This document shows positions 8,601 through 14,057 of a DNA stretch of 32,811 nt, piece by piece; positions within the stretch are counted from its first letter, which is position 1; the number at the start of each line of letters is the position of its first letter. The notes below the pieces were generated by a model. That model was not told where the DNA came from, ran no database searches, and worked only from the letters and a program-made list of their open reading frames with translations. The stretch lies in assembly GCA_030645775.1 (NCBI GenBank), contig JAUSLX010000018.1:1-32811 (forward strand), in the 5' to 3' direction. Made by a program: the position numbers and the translations under genes. Source of the stretch: Gallionella sp. GTDB taxonomy: Bacteria > Pseudomonadota > Gammaproteobacteria > Burkholderiales > Gallionellaceae.

Positions 8601-11486
8601 TGCATTGGCGGCGACTAGCGGGGCATTAGTGTTGACGGTTGCCAGATTCGTTATGGAAGTGCTCAGGGCTGCTGCTGCATCGGTCGCTGCTGTTTGCGCT
8701 GCGCTGGCTTGGGTGCTGGCTATGCCCGCATCAGTTGATGCGGTATTCGCAGCAGACGCTGCCGTAGAAACGGCGTTTGTTGCCGTAGAAACGGCAGTTT
8801 GTGCAGCGGTGGCCTGGGTGCCGGCTGAGCCCGCATCAGTAGCCGCAGTATTTGCAGCAGTTATTGCAGTAGTCACCGCTGTGCTGGCTGCGCCAACTGC
8901 GGTTTGTGCCGCAGCCGCTTGCGCGCTGGCCGTGCCCGCGTCGGTAATCGCAGTACTGGCCGCCGGTGTGACAGCAACAAGCGCAGTGCTGGCCGCGTAA
9001 GCCGCCGGCGATACGAGTGCAGCCTGTGTGCTTGCCGTGTTGGCGGCTGTTTGCGCCGCCGTTGCCGCTGCAACGGCATTATTCACATTAGTCAGACCGG
9101 TGGTTTGTGCTGTCTGCGCGCTGGTCAATGAAGTTGTCAGCGCAGTTTGCGCGCTGGTGGCGGCAGTCTGTTGTGTTTGCGCAATGGCGAGCTGTTGCTG
9201 GGCGATGAGCAGTTGTGCCTGCGCACCGACCAGATCGCCGGCCGCTTGTAACGTGGCGGCCTGGGTCGCAGCGGTCTGAGCAGCCAGTGCTGCGGTTTGT
9301 GCGGCTGCCGCTGCAGTTTGTGCGGCGGTCAGTTGCGCAGGGGCTGAAGTCTGTGCGGCGGTAATCGTGTTGTTCTGGACGGTTGCGGTGTTCAGGTTGG
9401 TATTGGCCGCAACCAGATTGGCCTGAGCCGTAGTCAGTGCGTTCTGGGCGGCAAGTTGCGCCGTGGTCAGGGCTGCATTCTGAGCGGTCGCGGTATTCAG
9501 GTTGGTATTGGCCGCAGTCAGATTGGTCTGAGCCGTGTCCAACGCGCTCTGGGCGGCAAGCTGCGCCGCAGTCAGGGCCGCATTCTGATTGGTTGCGGTG
9601 GTCAGGCTGGTGTTGGCCGCAGCCAGATTATTGTTCGCCGCAGTCAGCGCGTTCTGTGCGGCAAGCTGAGCCGCAGTCAGGGCAGCGTTCTGATTAGTCG
9701 CGGTGTTCAGACTGGTGTTGGCTGCAGCCAGATTGTTGTTCGCCGCAATCAGCGCGTTCTGGGCAGCCGTCTGCGCCGCAGTCAGACTCGCGTTATTCGT
9801 ACTGACAGGCGTCACCGCTCCTTGCACGGCGGTGTTGGCGCTCTGCAACGTGGTATTGGCGGCCTGGGCGGCAGCAAGCGCGGGCGCGGCAGTCGCATCG
9901 GCAAAAGTGGCGTTTGCCGCTAACTGGTTGGCTGCGGCAGTGGTCTGGGTGCTGGCAGTGCCAGCCGTTGCCGCTGCTGCCGCTGCATTGTCAGCAGCCA
10001 GTGTTGCATTTGCCGGGGTGAGTGTGCCCGCCGCAGTAACGACGGGGGTGGCTGTGCTGATATGTGAGCCGGCTGTTCCGATAGCCGTGGTGGCCGCTGT
10101 GGTTGCAACAGGCGCAAGTAAGCCCGCCGCAGTAACTGCCGTACTCGCCGTCCCGATATTATTGCCGGCTGCCAAGATAGCCGCGTCAGCAGGCGTGGTT
10201 GCAACAGGTGCCAAGGCATTGGCTGCCGTCACTGCAGTAGCCGCCGCATTGACATTCGTCGTGGCGGTCGATACTGCCGTTGCAGCTGACGTAGTGGCGA
10301 CAGGTGTTATCACAGAAACGCCTGAGTAGCTTGTAGCCGCACCGGTAACCAAGGGGTCGGCTGTCGCGATGGCCGTGGAGGCAGGAGCGGTATCAACCGG
10401 TGCCAGTGCCGCCAGCTGCGCGTTATCCGTTTGTGCGGTGTTTGCTGCAGCTTGTGCGCCAGTCGCTGCATTTGCCGCCGCATCGGCGGCGGTTTGCGCC
10501 TGAGCTGCGACCAAGCCCTGAGTAATCGTAAGGAGTTGCCCGGTGTTAGTTGTAGCTGTTCCAGTGGTAAGGTTCACATCTAAACCGGCAACTGTCGTGG
10601 TAGGCATAACTGTAGTCGGTGCCGGTGGTTCAACCACTTCCGCGACGGTGGTGGTTGTCATAGGCGGTGCGTTTGCGGCAGGCGCGCCCCCGGTGCGGGG
10701 AGCAGTGGTATCTACTACTGCTACCTCACGAATAGGCGGTGTTTCATCTTGTGTGGCTGAGTCGGTGCTGGTTTCCTGTGCAGCAGCTTGTTGCTCGGTT
10801 TCCGTCTCGCCGGCATTGACTCCAGGCGTAATGACAGGCGCGGGCGCAACGGTAAAGATGTTGGTGTTGAGCGGTTGCAGTTGCGGGGACTGGTTCAGAC
10901 TGCCTGCGAACCCCATTTGGTTGGGCCCCACGTTGAGCGTGCCCTCATTGGTGGTCATCGATGTTCCGCCTACATTCACCTTGCTGTAAGAGCCTGTGGG
11001 TGCAAGTTGTGCCAGAGGGCTGCCGGGGATAACGACCAGAGTCTCGTGGTCGGAGCCACGGATGCCGATGCTGGCTGTCGGGGTGGTGATGCGGTAGTTA
11101 TGTTTGTTCACCTGCCCGATAGCGCCGGTGATGGCGCGGAAACCGCCTTTGAATACCGAGAAGAAACTTTTTTCGCTGCCATCTTCCTTGCCGGCAAAAA
11201 CGAACTGGTCAAATTTCATCTGTGAATCCGGGCGAATTGCGATGAAGCCGCCGTCCTGCATTTTGATCTGTGCAGAGGATTTTGGCGCGGAGGTCAGCGT
11301 ATCGCCTTCATTGATGGCATCGCCTTTTTGCGCCGAACGGGCCTGGCCTGTCGGGTTGGCGATTTGCACATCTCCGCTGACGAACTGCACGTGTCCGGCT
11401 ATGGCCGCGTAAGCCGCCGGAGAGGCAGCCATGAAGCAGACGACCGTCAAACTCAGACAGGAAAATAATGTGTTAATGTTTTTCAT
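2637..11486 (-). CDS. Giant secreted FecR-domain protein with Ala-rich helical rods and six TbpB-like beta modules
   Basis: This gene encodes 2949 aa with no frameshift. The start is supported by GGAG 7 nt upstream. A signal peptide (hydrophobic core SLTVVCFMAA, probable cleavage after AYA) is followed by a FecR domain at about 31-155 (VQFVSGDVQI to SIGIRGSDHE). A Pro/Thr/Gln linker leads to an Ala/Thr/Gln rod at about 320-970 with heptad-like periodicity. Next come a beta module (about 970-1250), a second Ala-rich rod (about 1250-1595) and five more beta modules to the C terminus. Each module has a LSANFTSQ-type strand and most have a GAFxG/GSFxG strand near their end, as in TbpB-type barrels (inference). 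The six LS/TANF motifs map near nt 8040, 6195, 5305, 4490, 3755 and 2950. There is no lipobox: the only early Cys contexts do not fit. It lies 21 bp downstream of the Slam-like gene, so it is probably an operon partner and cargo. The true function is unknown; adhesin or surface ligand-binding protein are the main alternatives. Confidence 0.75.
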   Translation of the reverse strand: MKNINTLFSCLSLTVVCFMAASPAAYAAIAGHVQFVSGDVQIANPTGQARSAQKGDAINEGDTLTSAPKSSAQIKMQDGGFIAIRPDSQMKFDQFVFAGKEDGSEKSFFSVFKGGFRAITGAIGQVNKHNYRITTPTASIGIRGSDHETLVVIPGSPLAQLAPTGSYSKVNVGGTSMTTNEGTLNVGPNQMGFAGSLNQSPQLQPLNTNIFTVAPAPVITPGVNAGETETEQQAAAQETSTDSATQDETPPIREVAVVDTTAPRTGGAPAANAPPMTTTTVAEVVEPPAPTTVMPTTTVAGLDVNLTTGTATTNTGQLLTITQGLVAAQAQTAADAAANAATGAQAAANTAQTDNAQLAALAPVDTAPASTAIATADPLVTGAATSYSGVSVITPVATTSAATAVSTATTNVNAAATAVTAANALAPVATTPADAAILAAGNNIGTASTAVTAAGLLAPVATTAATTAIGTAGSHISTATPVVTAAGTLTPANATLAADNAAAAAATAGTASTQTTAAANQLAANATFADATAAPALAAAQAANTTLQSANTAVQGAVTPVSTNNASLTAAQTAAQNALIAANNNLAAANTSLNTATNQNAALTAAQLAAQNALTAANNNLAAANTSLTTATNQNAALTAAQLAAQSALDTAQTNLTAANTNLNTATAQNAALTTAQLAAQNALTTAQANLVAANTNLNTATVQNNTITAAQTSAPAQLTAAQTAAAAAQTAALAAQTAATQAATLQAAGDLVGAQAQLLIAQQQLAIAQTQQTAATSAQTALTTSLTSAQTAQTTGLTNVNNAVAAATAAQTAANTASTQAALVSPAAYAASTALVAVTPAASTAITDAGTASAQAAAAQTAVGAASTAVTTAITAANTAATDAGSAGTQATAAQTAVSTATNAVSTAASAANTASTDAGIASTQASAAQTAATDAAAALSTSITNLATVNTNAPLVAANAPVAAYNNPAVVTPDRFVGVLATVVTPTTGQYIEGYGPGAGFAGVGTANTSFVLDGAGNLVESRHAWYEETPASTATTQILVADANIKRTGGVAAEAFKLADNSIYGGRWTGGSLTVTDNTPGSAMYTPVPVFTRNLGNSSEHWAIMLTPATAYVQALTGTTSYTMASATSPTDALGNVGVLNSATLSANFTSQLVSAALNLGISAKTLDVQTPNMPINGSGFSTNNGVTATCTGCTGTYYANVGGMFAGDAAASAGLSYTLWAGAAPGATTPAADLIQGLVVFSTEVAPTVQPFATLAQTAATDAAAAATAAQNAATTALGNSTTLAGLGQVSTAPAVTAISTATTDVGAAGTAVSAATAINLATTLATATDNANAAQASALTASTLAGSAQTALTAHGVFADTTATTANTTIQDANSVLQTATTTVQAAAGTVTAQSTALSTAQGSASTALGTASTSLTTANTSLTAANIQNTAIVTAQGSITTPLTAVQTAAANAQVAATAAQTAADTAATLQAGGDLVGAQAQLLIAQQQLAIAQAEQTNAQTAQSAVATQLTNAQTAQTAAGNAVTVAANAATTAATNAGTASTQASAAQTAADNAAAALSTSTTNLVTVNTQAPIIASNAPIAAYNNPAVAGNFIAAAMFPVAVTGGFNEAFAPTNPLQPNTTYVLDVDGNLVEARNLPFQVQTNQNGNVLTPSITATTGADIKWSGGTAADTFKLADNSLYAGRWMGGTVTVTDNAVPTNVYTYTPAASLWAVILPPPAGYVPALVGTTTYNVAGSTKPVDAIGTLGILTNASLTANFTSQLVDAAVSLTMDTGTMAGTFNVSAVNMPIDFNGGFGVPNASALTTSCTTGTGTCAAGATGYSADLGGSFAGTSAASIGLSYNIWPTALSTDAAINSIMGLVAFSTATAPTTGTHPLAGNYGIDFMNPVTIAGGYNTGLHNNTLPMANTSIRLDGAGNLVKLFGTTYQEPGGSPYATTQLPPIVSLANANIAWSGGTAADYHQSTSGAVTFGRWEGGIVAVTDLSTTTPASFTTSLTGGTYGPTSSLWAYATGPANGFVQSLTGTTSYTKTAHTTPFDSQGGMGVLNSASLSANFTSQLVNAALNLTMNTGLLAGDTFDVAGNMPINSVSGSNSFKSASPPTVACTVGPCALATGESFLAEMSGAFVGATAVDAVLGYAVWLETPTSPADIVYGYVAFNTGVAPTVNLTGPLAAYVATNTAVAYTGAYGGSFNFIAAPGEITPVGNPTTFTQNYGNGSGYRRDVLNSPSTTTSPTTTTNGITFGVWETVTSVTATERRLMVPSQNGNMLLPSYMYGAEGYLDSAVVAGTTGPLAGTFSYNQVAATSYDSGSWAAGSLTRTTLSANFTSQTLSLGLSGTMGTDNWTLDSTNRPITFMNSTTGTGARFSDSAPVITVNASACATNCGGNVSGAFLGQNYAGAIVQYSLWDNNNLNLGGLVGFDRMPVTTNPTVSNGTPTTGGAFVVANSLQLASSPTVTTSYGLLTEWSGTNWLNTVEPVTGGVVHTAVGTGSGSINWGSWAEGSMAVSNFSYTPGFAQLHWITAPEPTPVYLAQVLTTTNAVYNFVDGDVTNMFSVSGGGHGTINGTTSLTANFATQTVAANLNLTVGGNTWAASTSNAPLEYSNGNILNAFSADSYRSPSQPGYLTVIVNPGTGQIVAGGSLNGQLVGAALDGAILKFNLVGVPAASTEWVQGVAALGAAVANDTATSYRVVLSSISEPMALVPTVMLGGAYNNAARVSTDINGHLTQFDDNSGGGSSTIQHVSGGYADQGSFTVGSDTVSWGRWTAGTVVNVQDRTSGVWQNNITLAGGAHAVVGSVATGPVSLPTSGTYTYNQVGGTSPTDQAGVAGTLNSATLSANFTAQTVDVGVNVTAGGATLNAAATSVPIMNRANFFTDSKMTGAGALAVTCTAGLCGTTNGGGIGGGFGGTGGVVAAITYGFEKGGLNAGTVNGVAVFQQVAAQ
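6991..7070 (-). repeat. Conserved rod block, copy B (second Ala-rich rod)
   Basis: This 80-bp block encodes about 26 residues containing GDLVGAQAQLLIAQQQ. The same block occurs at 9181-9260 in the first rod. The two differ at 15 of 80 bases by my hand count but at only one amino acid (Gly versus Ala), so most changes are synonymous. It is the only stretch of the rods kept so closely, and it breaks the Ala/Thr/Asn pattern around it. Confidence 0.75.
9181..9260 (-). repeat. Conserved rod block, copy A (first Ala-rich rod)
   Basis: This is the partner of the block at 6991-7070, with the same length and nearly the same protein sequence but many third-position differences. It lies directly C-terminal to the four tandem 35-residue repeats. 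This suggests that a larger rod-end unit was duplicated when the second rod arose. Confidence 0.75.
9369..9788 (-). repeat. Four tandem 105-bp repeats (35 aa each) in the giant protein
   Basis: Four consecutive 105-bp units (9684-9788, 9579-9683, 9474-9578, 9369-9473) encode variants of a 35-residue unit beginning xLTxAQxAAQ and ending with TATxQN. Thirty-five residues equal five heptads, which fits a continuous Ala-rich coiled coil. Copies 1 and 2 are nearly identical while 3 and 4 have diverged, suggesting stepwise tandem duplication. Such repeats could change number by slippage or recombination. Confidence 0.85.
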
Positions 11487-11507
11487 GATGACACTCCAAA
11501 CAAAAAA

Positions 11508-12986
11508 TTATTTGAAATCGCGGCGAACGGTCAACGAAACATCGGTGCGATCAAAGCTGTACAGGGAAAGGTTGGAATGCTTTCTGGAGAACGCTATTTG
11601 CGGTTTTATCGTCCAGAGCTTGTCAGGGTGCCAGTTCGCGGCGACAGTCAGGTCGTATAGTTTCTCGCTGCGATTGCTCATGATCAGGTTGTTCAGTTTT
11701 CCGTAATTGGCAGACTGCAAACCGGTACTGGCAATAACGTCCAGCTGTTCGGCGATAGCGGCCTGACCGCCCATGCGCAGGCCCTCAAAACGCTTCTTGC
11801 CGTCCGTGCGTCCGCCGTTGGGCAGGCCGGGAGAAACGACAGGCGCGACATCCAGCTCATTGCCCGCATAAATACTGCCGAACAGCGCATGCTTGCCACC
11901 CGTCATGATGTGTACCCAACCCGCACCCACTACCACTTGATCGGTGTTTCCCTCAATGCGCGCATCGGTGCCCGGCGAGGTGGGCGGAAAACCGGCTGCA
12001 CGATTCTGAGCATACTGGACAAAAGCACTCATCTGGTTGGCGGGGCTGAATGCATGCTGCCACTCGCCACCCACACCCAGGGAATCGCGACGCATGGAAT
12101 TGGCGGTATAAAGTTGTCCCAGGCTCAGGGATAGTTTGTACACATTCTGTTCGCGTGCATAAGTCACCCCGACACGACCCTCTGTGCTGATGGTGTCGTA
12201 GGCAGTCTGGGTCATATTGCCGTGCTGGCGCAGATCAGCCCCCGCATACACGCCCCAGTTGGCATTCAGGCTGTGGTTGATTTCACCGCCTGTATTAATA
12301 CCTTCATAAACGCCTGTAAGCTTGGCGCCCGGCGGCAATTGATTCCCCGGAAATAAGCCGCCCCAGGGTGAATTGGCTGCGAAGGTAAAAGTTTGTGTGC
12401 TGCTGTTGGCGATGTTGCTGTCGTGTCCTGCCACGCCCTCCACATAAGCACTAATGCGGGTTTTTTGGGCTTGCTCATGGCTGGCAATGGCATCCAGATA
12501 TTTTTGTATGGTGGCTTTGGCTAATTCGGGAGGGTTCTGACCCAACACGGTTTCGAATTCGGTTTTGGCGCGCAGCAGATCGCCGAGCTGATAATAGGCG
12601 CGCGCCATATCCAGACGCGCGCCGGCAAAATTAGGGTCCATGGTCAGCACGCGTTCAAACGCGAGTGTCGCTTTGTCTGCATGCCCGCTATCCAGTGCAG
12701 CGATACCGAACAGATAGTCGAATCGTATTTCACCGGAACGCTCGAATTCAAGCGGTTTAAGCAGAGTGTAAGCGGCGGCGGGATTGCCATTCTTGATTAA
12801 CGCATCGGCATCGCGCAAGGGTTGGTCGCGCGCATCCGGCGTGGTCAGGTCAGGCGGGGCGGTTAGCTGCCCGGGTTGGGCGGACTGTGGTGTTTCCTGT
12901 GCGGCATCGACTGGCTGTGCAACCACACTGCCGGCAAGCAACATCAATCCAGAGAACAACGAACTTGCAGAACGTATGAATTTCAT
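11508..12986 (-). CDS. TPR plus outer-membrane beta-barrel protein, Slam-like (DUF560/T11SS) translocator
   Basis: This gene encodes 492 aa. The ATG at 12986 is preferred to the GTG at 12995 because AGGG lies 8 nt upstream. A signal peptide (core SSLFSGLMLLAG, cleavage after VVA) is followed by TPR-type helices at about 55-175 (AYTLLKPLE, ALDSGHADKATLAFERVL, ARAYYQLGDLLRAKTEFE). A long C-terminal beta barrel opens with VEGVAGHDSNIANSS and ends with SNLSLYSFDRTDVSLTVRR then DFK. The TPR-then-barrel layout, the DSN entry motif and the SN-LYSFDR closing strands match surface lipoprotein assembly modifier proteins, which move TbpB-like cargo across the outer membrane. It sits just upstream of the giant barrel-module protein, its likely cargo. 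Alternative: another TPR-linked porin such as an exopolysaccharide or peptide exporter. The barrel is clear; the Slam assignment is moderately sure. Confidence 0.65.
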   Translation of the reverse strand: MKFIRSASSLFSGLMLLAGSVVAQPVDAAQETPQSAQPGQLTAPPDLTTPDARDQPLRDADALIKNGNPAAAYTLLKPLEFERSGEIRFDYLFGIAALDSGHADKATLAFERVLTMDPNFAGARLDMARAYYQLGDLLRAKTEFETVLGQNPPELAKATIQKYLDAIASHEQAQKTRISAYVEGVAGHDSNIANSSTQTFTFAANSPWGGLFPGNQLPPGAKLTGVYEGINTGGEINHSLNANWGVYAGADLRQHGNMTQTAYDTISTEGRVGVTYAREQNVYKLSLSLGQLYTANSMRRDSLGVGGEWQHAFSPANQMSAFVQYAQNRAAGFPPTSPGTDARIEGNTDQVVVGAGWVHIMTGGKHALFGSIYAGNELDVAPVVSPGLPNGGRTDGKKRFEGLRMGGQAAIAEQLDVIASTGLQSANYGKLNNLIMSNRSEKLYDLTVAANWHPDKLWTIKPQIAFSRKHSNLSLYSFDRTDVSLTVRRDFK

Positions 12987-13128
12987 GACTGTCACCCTGA
13001 TAGTATTAAGCCTATACGCTGCTGAGTATCTGCCTATCTGGCAGCCTCGTCAACGACTGAATGGCGCTGGATTCGGTTTAACGGGCATGGCAAATTGCCA
13101 CCCTAAATAAGCCTAAAATCCGCAGTTG

Positions 13129-13249
13129 TCCACGAAAGTCACGAAAAAACACGAACATATTCATTTGTTTATACAATTTTGGCTTATCACCGATTCGGTG
13201 GACCATTAACCTAGGCTAATATTTTGATTTATTTCGTGTTTTTCGTGGA
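13129..13249. repeat. CACGAAA nonamer inverted repeat element
   Basis: The left arm (13129-13155) reads as three 9-bp units of the form CACGAAAxx. The right arm (13232-13249) carries two such units in reverse orientation, ending TTTTTCGTGGA. Between them is a 76-bp A+T-rich centre with its own small palindromes. Arrays of this CACGAAA type occur between genes in various proteobacterial genomes (general recollection); their function is not known to me. Confidence 0.6.
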
Positions 13250-13361
13250 TGAAAAGCTTTTTCAAGGATAATGAAACTCGTCATGCCCGAGCCCCCTCGC
13301 TACGCTCTCCCCCTTTCCAATTACCCCCTCGCTACGCTGGCGAAAATTACCGTGAAAACCC

Positions 13362-13391
13362 TGTGGTGTAAGCAGGCGTAATGGCTATAAT
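13362..13391 (+). promoter_or_regulatory. Candidate sigma-70 promoter for psiF
   Basis: A perfect TATAAT lies at 13386-13391, about 70 bp before the psiF start. The matching upstream hexamer is poor (TGTGGT at 13362-13367 with an 18-bp gap). The transcript would begin just before the CTTCAGT hairpin. Only the upstream hexamer is weak, so an activator may be needed. Confidence 0.4.
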
Positions 13392-13462
13392 GACTGCGCT
13401 TCAGTCATACACTGAAGCATCCCGGTCCGAGGGGATACAACCGACTAATCAAGGAGATATTC

Positions 13463-13780
13463 ATGAAAAAATTGATTGCATTGGCTTGTTTGGGATTGAC
13501 CGTGTCTGTATCTGCTCCTGTTTTTGCGGGTGCGCAACAGGACAAAATGAAAGGCTGCAACAAGGAAGCGAAAGCGGGCGCACTCAAGGGTGACGAACGC
13601 AAGGCTTTTATGGGTAAATGTTTGAAGAAAGACTATGTGTTGAAGGGTGAGGCGGCAGCCAAAACGGACGCCGCAGCGCCGCAACAGGACAGGATGAAAT
13701 CTTGCAATGTGGATGCCAAGGCCAAAGAGTTGAAAGGCGATGAACGTAAGGCATTCATGAAGACGTGTTTGAAAGGTTAG
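13463..13780 (+). CDS. psiF: PsiF-repeat periplasmic protein
   Basis: This encodes a 105-aa exported protein with two PsiF repeats, about residues 25-54 and 73-103. Each follows the pattern QQDxMKxCNxxAKxxxLKGDERKAFMxxCL. A signal peptide (MKKLIALACLGLTVSVSAP, cleavage after VFA) precedes them. The start is fixed by AAGGAG 7 nt upstream. In E. coli psiF is phosphate-starvation inducible, but the protein's function is not established. The paired Cys in each repeat could form disulfides. It stands alone, and its terminator lies about 155 bp downstream beyond a palindromic element. Confidence 0.9.
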   Translation: MKKLIALACLGLTVSVSAPVFAGAQQDKMKGCNKEAKAGALKGDERKAFMGKCLKKDYVLKGEAAAKTDAAAPQQDRMKSCNVDAKAKELKGDERKAFMKTCLKG

Positions 13781-13784
13781 GGAA

Positions 13785-13906
13785 ACGCTGATTAAATCGT
13801 CTTTGCGAGGAGCGCAGCGACGTGGCAATCCAGAATCCCTTTTAGATCAAAGCACTGGATTGCCACGCTTCGCTCGCAATGACAACTTTAAGGAATAAAT
13901 CAGCAT
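13785..13906. repeat. MITE-like palindromic element after psiF
   Basis: A long imperfect inverted repeat pairs 13799-13833 (GTCTTTGCGAGGAGCGCAGC onward) with 13855-13883 (CTGGATTGCCACGCTTCGCT onward). Outer ends ACGCTGATT (13785-13793) and AATCAGCAT (13898-13906) are also nearly complementary, marking element borders. It has no coding capacity. The TTGCGAG...GTGGCAATCCAG type is a familiar dispersed intergenic palindrome in several proteobacterial genomes, possibly moved by a transposase in trans (inference). Confidence 0.7.
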
Positions 13907-13935
13907 CACCTTAGGATAAACAGGCATAGGGGAAG

Positions 13936-13957
13936 GGCGCACGAGGTGCGCCTTTTT
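13936..13957 (+). terminator. Rho-independent terminator for psiF
   Basis: GGCGCAC, loop GAG, GTGCGCC, then TTTTT gives a perfect 7-bp G+C-rich stem with a T-tract on the plus strand. It lies between psiF and pcnB, so it ends psiF transcription and separates it from the pcnB operon. Confidence 0.9.
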
Positions 13958-14005
13958 CATAGACGGGTCGGTCGCGTCTAATAATTCCCCGTGGGTCTTG
14001 CCGTG

Positions 14006-14011
14006 TATAAT
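14006..14011 (+). promoter_or_regulatory. Candidate -10 box for the pcnB operon
   Basis: A perfect TATAAT lies 46 bp before the chosen pcnB ATG and after the psiF terminator. No good -35 hexamer is seen at 16-18 bp. Its position argues against the TTG start of the ORF track at 13998, which would put the promoter inside the gene. Confidence 0.4.
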
Positions 14012-14057
14012 CCGCGCTTCGGCGCGCAACCTGCTGTGCCTAATTATTAAATATTTG

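Larger units (their letters stand above)
12987..13462. other. 476-bp divergent intergenic region between the Slam-like operon and psiF
   Basis: No credible gene is present. The region holds the CACGAA-type inverted repeat (13129-13249). Inside that are a small hairpin CACCGATTCGGTG near 13190 and a near-palindrome ATTAACCTAGGCTAAT around 13207 (7 of 8 pairs). Further on are two copies of CCCCCTCGCTACGCT (near 13293 and 13325) and the psiF leader with a 7-bp hairpin CTTCAGT/ACTGAAG (near 13400). I see no convincing promoter for the minus-strand operon. Confidence 0.5.

Noticed and set aside
13402-13420. Possible Pho box upstream of psiF (CAGTCAT ... CTGAAGC)
   Set aside because: Only the first half-site resembles CTGTCAT; the gap is 3 rather than 4 bp and the second half matches poorly. 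The stretch is better described as a 7-bp hairpin.
13998-14057. N-terminal extension of PcnB in the ORF track (TTG start)
   Set aside because: It would contain the TATAAT box and adds residues unlike PcnB; the ATG at 14058 gives the normal N terminus.
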